Of a stretch of 64,000 bases of DNA, positions 59,838-64,000 are shown piece by piece; position 1 is the stretch's first letter, and the number at the start of each line of letters is the position of its first letter. The notes beneath the pieces were generated by a model, which did no database searches, was not told where the DNA came from, and saw only the letters and a list, made by a program, of their open reading frames with translations. A program made the position numbers and the translations under genes. The DNA comes from Nocardia mexicana NBRC 108244 (GTDB lineage: Bacteria; Actinomycetota; Actinomycetes; Mycobacteriales; Mycobacteriaceae): assembly GCF_001613165.1 (NCBI RefSeq), contig NZ_BDBV01000045.1, positions 62,001 to 126,000 of the forward strand, given 5' to 3'.

Positions 59838-61492
59838 GCGGTCTCCTCCGGCGGGATCAGCTTGCCGGGGTTGAGGATTCCGGCCGGGTCGACCGCCTGC
59901 TTGACCGCGGTCAGGACCCGCACGCCCAGGTCGCCGATTTCGTCGGGCATCCACGGGCGGTGGTCCTCGCCGATGGCGTGGTGATGGGTGATGGTGCCCG
60001 ACGCCGCGACGATGGCATCGCCCGCCGCCCGTTTGGCCCCTAGCCACTGGGCGATCGGATCCTCGAGCTGCTTGGCCACCACGGTGAAGTAGAGCGACGC
60101 GCCGGTCGGATAGGTGTGCGAGATGTGGCACATCACCAGCGCCGGAGTGCCCTGGGCGGACAGCGAATCCGTCAGCGCCGCCGTCACCTTCGCCTTGAGC
60201 TCGGCCAGATTCGACCAGCTGGTCGCGGTTTCCAATGTCTCGCAGAGGATTCCGACGTCCAGCAGCGCGTCGCGCAGATAGGGTGCCGCGAACCGGCCGT
60301 GCTCCCACTCCCGCGCCGGTTGCTCACCCAGCGGGGAGCCGCCGGCGGCTTCGAGCAGGGCGCCCGCCTCGGCACCGCGCGCGGCGACATGGGCCGCGGT
60401 GCCCTCGAACGTGGTGATCGCCAGGCATCCGGTCACCGGGGCGCCGCCCACGTCGGCGGAGCGGGCCAGGTTGAGCCCGGTCTCGGCCTCGTCGGACAAT
60501 CGCAGCACGGTCGGCGCGGCGCCCGCCTGCACCACGGCGCGCAGGGCGGACGCGCCGGTGGCGAAGTCCGGGAACGACCAGGCTTGGTACGCAACGGTTT
60601 CCGGAGCCGGATGCACCCGCAGCGTCACCTCCGTGATCACGCCCAGCGCGCCCTCCGATCCGGCGAACAGCTCGCGCAGGTCCGGACCGGCCGCCGAGGC
60701 GGGGGCGCGGCCGAGATCCAGTGTGCCGCTGGGCGTTGCGATCCGCAGCCGCTGGATCATGTCGTCGAAGCGGCCGTACCCCGCCGACGCCTGCCCGGAC
60801 GAGCGGGTCGCCGCGAAGCCGCCGATGCTGGCGAACTCGAAGCTCTGCGGGAAGTGGCCGAGCGACAGGCCGTGCCCGGCGAGAAGTTGCTCGGCCTGCG
60901 GGCCGGTGAGCCCGGCGCCCAGGGTGACGGTGCCGCTCACCGCGTCGATATCGGTCATCGCGTCGAGCCGCCGGAGATCCACGGCGACAACGGAATCGAA
61001 GCGGCCGCGCGCGGGGTCCACGCCGCCGACCACGCTGGTGCCGCCGCCGAAGGGCACCACCGCGATTCCCGCCTCGGCGCATCGGAACAGCAGCGCCTGT
61101 ACCTCGTCGTGATCGGCGGGGAAGACGACGGCGTCGGGGGCGTCCTGCGGGCCCTCGGCGCGGCGGCGCAGCAGATCGGGGGTGCTCTTGCCACCGGCGT
61201 GCAGGAGCCGGTCCCGGTGGTCGACCGACACGTGACCCGCGTCGACCACCGAGGACAACTCCGCGAGCTGGGCCGCCGTCAGCGTCGAGTCGCGAAGCGG
61301 CACATCGCCCTCATCGCGACGAGCCACCGGCTCACCGGACACCCCGAAGACCTGCGCCAGCAGCGTGCGGATCCGCTCCGAAAGCGGCGCGTGACCGGCC
61401 GGAATGCCCCAGGCGTCCCATACCATACTCGGGCGCGGCGCCGACCCGCCCGGCATTCCCGACGAAGACGTCTGCTGCTGTGTGTCGACCAT
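59834..61492 (-). CDS. FAD-linked oxidase, alkyl-DHAP synthase-like
   Basis: 552 residues from ATG 61492. The PCMH-type FAD domain has PADHDEVQALLFRCAEAGIA, VVPFGGGTSVVGGV and SIGGFAATRSSGQASAGYGR. The C-terminal domain ends with SGTITHHHAIGEDHRPWM and AVDPAGILNPGKLIP. The HHH cluster and Tyr/His context are those of alkyldihydroxyacetonephosphate synthase and its mycobacterial relatives (AgpS/GlpD-like oxidases). Its actual reaction in bacteria is uncertain; D-lactate-type oxidation is the alternative. It is divergent from a TetR gene with a palindrome between. Confidence 0.88.
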   Translation of the reverse strand: MVDTQQQTSSSGMPGGSAPRPSMVWDAWGIPAGHAPLSERIRTLLAQVFGVSGEPVARRDEGDVPLRDSTLTAAQLAELSSVVDAGHVSVDHRDRLLHAGGKSTPDLLRRRAEGPQDAPDAVVFPADHDEVQALLFRCAEAGIAVVPFGGGTSVVGGVDPARGRFDSVVAVDLRRLDAMTDIDAVSGTVTLGAGLTGPQAEQLLAGHGLSLGHFPQSFEFASIGGFAATRSSGQASAGYGRFDDMIQRLRIATPSGTLDLGRAPASAAGPDLRELFAGSEGALGVITEVTLRVHPAPETVAYQAWSFPDFATGASALRAVVQAGAAPTVLRLSDEAETGLNLARSADVGGAPVTGCLAITTFEGTAAHVAARGAEAGALLEAAGGSPLGEQPAREWEHGRFAAPYLRDALLDVGILCETLETATSWSNLAELKAKVTAALTDSLSAQGTPALVMCHISHTYPTGASLYFTVVAKQLEDPIAQWLGAKRAAGDAIVAASGTITHHHAIGEDHRPWMPDEIGDLGVRVLTAVKQAVDPAGILNPGKLIPPEETA

Positions 61493-61503
61493 GCGTTACA
61501 GTG

Positions 61504-61518
61504 TGACATAAGATGTCA
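61504..61518. promoter_or_regulatory. Candidate TetR operator TGACAT-AAG-ATGTCA
   Basis: Perfect 6+6 palindrome with a 3-base spacer, 11 bp from the AGPS-like start and overlapping an ATG at 61513. It is the likely site for the TetR protein encoded beside it and argues that translation of that gene starts further on, or that its message is leaderless. Confidence 0.6.
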
Positions 61519-61581
61519 AGCAGTAACGAAGGACTCGGCCGACCGGCACGGTCGCGCCCACAACCCGGTGGTGACGTTGCG

Positions 61582-62187
61582 ATGCACACGACCGATGCCG
61601 ACGAGCTGTCGGCCATCGACCTGGCGATCCTCGACGCGGGACGGGCCTGCGTCGAAGAATTCGGGGTGCGCCGCACCACCCTCACGGAGGTGGCGCGGCG
61701 CGCCGGAGTGAGCCGCCCGACGGTGTACCGGCGCTGGCCCGATACCCGCTCGCTGATCGCCCAGCTGCTGGTGCGGGAGATGCGCGGCATCGTCGGACGG
61801 ACCATCCCCACTGGCGGTAGCGGACGCGCCCGCCTGGTCGAGGGGGTGGTGTCCGGCGCGGCCACACTGCGCGCGAATCCGTTGTTCGCCAAGATCTTCC
61901 GCACCGATACCGACCTGATGCTGACCTATGTCTTCGGCCGCCTGGGCCGCAACCAGCGGGAGCTGATCCTGCTGTTCGCCGCCGTGATCCGCGAGGGTCA
62001 CCGCGACGGCTCGATCCGCGAGGGCGATCCGGAACACCTGGCCACCATGCTCCTGCTGATCGGCCAGTCCGCGGTCCAGTCCGCCGGAATGGTCGGCAAC
62101 CTCCTCGACGAGCAGCACCTCGACGCCGAACTGGCCCGCGCCGTCGACGGCTACCTCCTCCCCGAAGACGGAGAACGCCTCGCATGA
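61582..62187 (+). CDS. TetR/AcrR-family transcriptional regulator
   Basis: 201 residues from ATG 61582; ATG 61513 would give 224 residues but lies in the candidate operator. The N-terminal HTH has LAILDAGRACVEEFGVRRTT, LTEVARRAGVSRPTVYRRW and PDTRSLIAQLLVREM. The C-terminal ligand domain is helical (ELILLFAAVIREGHRDGSI, HLATMLLLIGQSAVQSAGM). It is divergent from the AGPS-like/lipid-kinase pair and is followed 47 bp later by glpD, so it probably controls glycerolipid genes on both sides. Confidence 0.88.
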   Translation: MHTTDADELSAIDLAILDAGRACVEEFGVRRTTLTEVARRAGVSRPTVYRRWPDTRSLIAQLLVREMRGIVGRTIPTGGSGRARLVEGVVSGAATLRANPLFAKIFRTDTDLMLTYVFGRLGRNQRELILLFAAVIREGHRDGSIREGDPEHLATMLLLIGQSAVQSAGMVGNLLDEQHLDAELARAVDGYLLPEDGERLA

Positions 62188-62234
62188 ACCGAAAGCCTCG
62201 TGAACGGGTGGAAACCAGGTGATGGGAGTACGGA

Positions 62235-63788
62235 ATGAGTAGTGCGCGTGGTGGGTTCGGGGATTCCGCGCTGAATGCGGGGCGGCGGAGTAGAGAGTTG
62301 CAGGCGCTCGGGGACGGTGGGGATATCGATGTGCTGGTGGTCGGGGGCGGGGTCACCGGGGCCGGGGTGGCGCTGGACGCGGCGGCGCGGGGGCTGCGAA
62401 CCGTGTTGGTGGAGAAGCACGATCTGGCGTTCGGGACCAGCCGGTGGAGTTCCAAGCTGGTGCACGGCGGGCTGAGGTACCTGGCCGGCGGCGGGGTCGG
62501 CATCGCGCACGAGAGCGCCGTGGAGCGCGATGTCCTGCTCACCACCACCGCACCGCACCTGACACGGTCCATCCCCCAGGTGGTTCCGCTGCTTCCCGAG
62601 GTCGGACGGATCCAACGGGCCCTCGTGCGTACAGGTTTCGTGGCCGGAGATGTGCTGCGACGCACGGCCGGCACACCGGCGGCGGTGCTGCCGCGTTCGC
62701 GCCGGGTCGCGGCGGCCGAGGCATTGCGGCTGGCACCGACGCTGCGCCGCAACGGTTTACGCGGCGGGCTGCTGGCCTGGGACGGGCAACTGGTGGACGA
62801 CGCGCGGCTGGTCGTGGCGATCGCCCGCACGGCCGCCGCGTACGGTGCGTCCGTGCTCACCCGGGTGGCGGCGCGGCAGGTCACCGGAGAGTCGGCCCAG
62901 CTGTGCGATGCGCTCACCGGCGAAACCCTCACCGTGCGAGCGCGTTCGGTGATCAATGCCGCCGGGGTATGGGCCGACCGGGTCGACGAGAGCATCGAGC
63001 TGCGGCCGAGCCGCGGCACCCACCTGGTCTTCGACGCCGCCGCGTTCGGCGGCCTCACCGCCTCGCTGACCGTGCCCATCCCCGGCAGCACGAGCCGCTT
63101 CGTCTTCGCCTTCCCCGCCGCACACGGACGGGTCTACCTCGGTCTCACCGACGAGGACGCCCCCGGCCCGGTGCCCGACGAGCCACGGCCGACCGACGGC
63201 GAGATCGACTTCCTGCTCGATACGGTGAATACCGTGCTACGGGAACCCTTGCACCGCAGCGATATCCGGGGCAGCTTCGCCGGACTGCGGCCGCTGCTGC
63301 GCACGGGCGGCGACGACACCTCCGACATCTCCCGCGAGCACGCCGTACTCCACTCCCCCGGCGGTCCCGTCACCGTCGTCGGCGGCAAGCTCACCACCTA
63401 CCGGCAGATGGCCGAGGACGCCGTCGATGCCGCCGTGGCCCACTCCGGATTGACTACGACCCCCTGCCGCACCAAGCGAATTCCGCTGGTGGGTGCGGTC
63501 TCCGGCGCCGCCCGGGACCGCATCCCGGCCGCGCCGTTGCTCATCGAACGCTACGGCACCGAAGCCACCGGGATCCTCGAACTGATCCAGCGGGATCCGG
63601 CGCTCGGCGAGCCGGTGGCACCCGGAATCGACGTGCTCCGTGCCGAATTCGCCTACGCGGTCGCACACGAGGGCGCACTGGACGAGGGCGACCTGCTCGA
63701 TCGGCGCACCCGCATCGGGCTTATCGAGGACGACCGCGCGGCGGCCCTGCCCGCGGCACGCCTCGCGGTCGCGCCCACCCGCACCTGA
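62235..63788 (+). CDS. glpD: Glycerol-3-phosphate dehydrogenase/oxidase
   Basis: 517 residues from ATG 62235. The FAD motif VLVVGGGVTGAGVALDAAAR is near residue 35, then GLRTVLVEKHDLAFGTSRWS and SKLVHGGLRYL, the GlpD signature. FAGLRPLLRTGGDDTSDISR and VVGGKLTTYRQMAEDAVD lie in the second half. It oxidises glycerol-3-phosphate to dihydroxyacetone phosphate at the membrane, feeding electrons to the quinone pool. The neighbouring AGPS-like protein also handles DHAP-type chemistry. Confidence 0.94.
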   Translation: MSSARGGFGDSALNAGRRSRELQALGDGGDIDVLVVGGGVTGAGVALDAAARGLRTVLVEKHDLAFGTSRWSSKLVHGGLRYLAGGGVGIAHESAVERDVLLTTTAPHLTRSIPQVVPLLPEVGRIQRALVRTGFVAGDVLRRTAGTPAAVLPRSRRVAAAEALRLAPTLRRNGLRGGLLAWDGQLVDDARLVVAIARTAAAYGASVLTRVAARQVTGESAQLCDALTGETLTVRARSVINAAGVWADRVDESIELRPSRGTHLVFDAAAFGGLTASLTVPIPGSTSRFVFAFPAAHGRVYLGLTDEDAPGPVPDEPRPTDGEIDFLLDTVNTVLREPLHRSDIRGSFAGLRPLLRTGGDDTSDISREHAVLHSPGGPVTVVGGKLTTYRQMAEDAVDAAVAHSGLTTTPCRTKRIPLVGAVSGAARDRIPAAPLLIERYGTEATGILELIQRDPALGEPVAPGIDVLRAEFAYAVAHEGALDEGDLLDRRTRIGLIEDDRAAALPAARLAVAPTRT

Positions 63789-63885
63789 CATCGCCACCGC
63801 CGGAAGGCCGTCATCGAGGGCGCGCGAACATGTCACCGACCGGCGGTATGGTCGGGCCATCGATCAGACGGTGAAAGGAATCCCG

Positions 63886-64000
63886 ATGGCCTCGGTATAC
63901 AAGGAGATCGTCATCCAGGCGCCGCCGGAGCAGGTCTGGGCGGTGCTGGCGGATTTCGCCGAGGGCCCCGTCCGGATGGCGCCCGGTTTCGTCACCGAAA
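63886..64000 (+). CDS. SRPBCC-family protein (START/polyketide-cyclase fold), cut by window edge
   Basis: The first 38 residues are visible from ATG 63886, with a GAAAGGAA site. ASVYKEIVIQAPPEQVWAVL and ADFAEGP follow the N-terminal pattern of SRPBCC/polyketide cyclase 2 proteins, which bind hydrophobic ligands in a deep cavity. The rest lies outside the window. Confidence 0.78.
   Translation, partial: MASVYKEIVIQAPPEQVWAVLADFAEGPVRMAPGFVTE

Overview
The window is a high-GC actinobacterial chromosome segment, most likely from Nocardia or a close mycolic-acid relative. The main evidence is a block in the mycobacterial order valS-folC-DUF4233-ndk-rne-rplU-rpmA-obg-proB (53468 down to 39998), a KstD very like that of mycobacteria, an EspG/ESX-substrate trio, a DUF4254 protein, and abundant GTG starts with 4-bp ATGA/GTGA overlaps. 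No rRNA, tRNA, IS element, prophage or CRISPR array was recognised.

Layout. (1) 1-5025: steroid-type genes (a cut SDR, a KstD-like dehydrogenase, a luciferase-like flavin enzyme, a FabG3-like SDR, an HSL-type esterase). (2) 5215-18085: RNA and DNA repair (orphan rtcB, a recQ-like helicase with a phosphoribosyltransferase-like tail, a stand-alone LigD-type polymerase) mixed with several alpha/beta hydrolases, a VOC protein, a 2-hydroxyacid dehydrogenase and two regulators. Several intergenic gaps here carry tandem or inverted repeats. (3) 18101-36655: an apparent specialised-metabolite locus. It has a GT1 glycosyltransferase with an ABC-2 permease, a remarkable GT4 glycosyltransferase-cytochrome P450 fusion, an O-methyltransferase, and a minus-strand operon with overlapping genes. 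Reading from the promoter that operon is: PEP-synthase-like dikinase, fatty-acyl-AMP-ligase/nucleotidyltransferase fusion, acyl carrier protein, thioester-reductase-like SDR, NDK-like protein, AfsA-type hotdog protein, nitroreductase and UbiA-like membrane protein. (4) 36943-39985: EspG plus two ESX-type substrates, then an RHH antitoxin/Doc toxin pair behind a three-copy palindromic operator. (5) 39998-53468: the conserved housekeeping block. (6) 53719-64000: thioredoxin-reductase-like protein, P-loop protein, TRAP-TAXI transporter, lipid kinase, AGPS-like oxidase, TetR regulator, glycerol-3-phosphate dehydrogenase and a cut SRPBCC protein.

How genes may work together. In region 3 the acyl-AMP ligase, ACP and reductase form a chain that would activate, carry and reduce an acyl group. 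The AfsA-type protein suggests condensation with a dihydroxyacetone-phosphate-like partner, as in gamma-butyrolactone synthesis. The dikinase, nucleotidyltransferase domain and NDK-like protein suggest phosphoryl or nucleotidyl chemistry on the product. The flanking glycosyltransferases, P450, methyltransferase and permease could tailor and export it. This is inference from domains and context; no product is known to me.

A repeat family built on the core TTCCGGCAYGC is scattered through intergenic DNA and also appears to have entered coding sequence in valS and at the 3' end of the thioester reductase gene.
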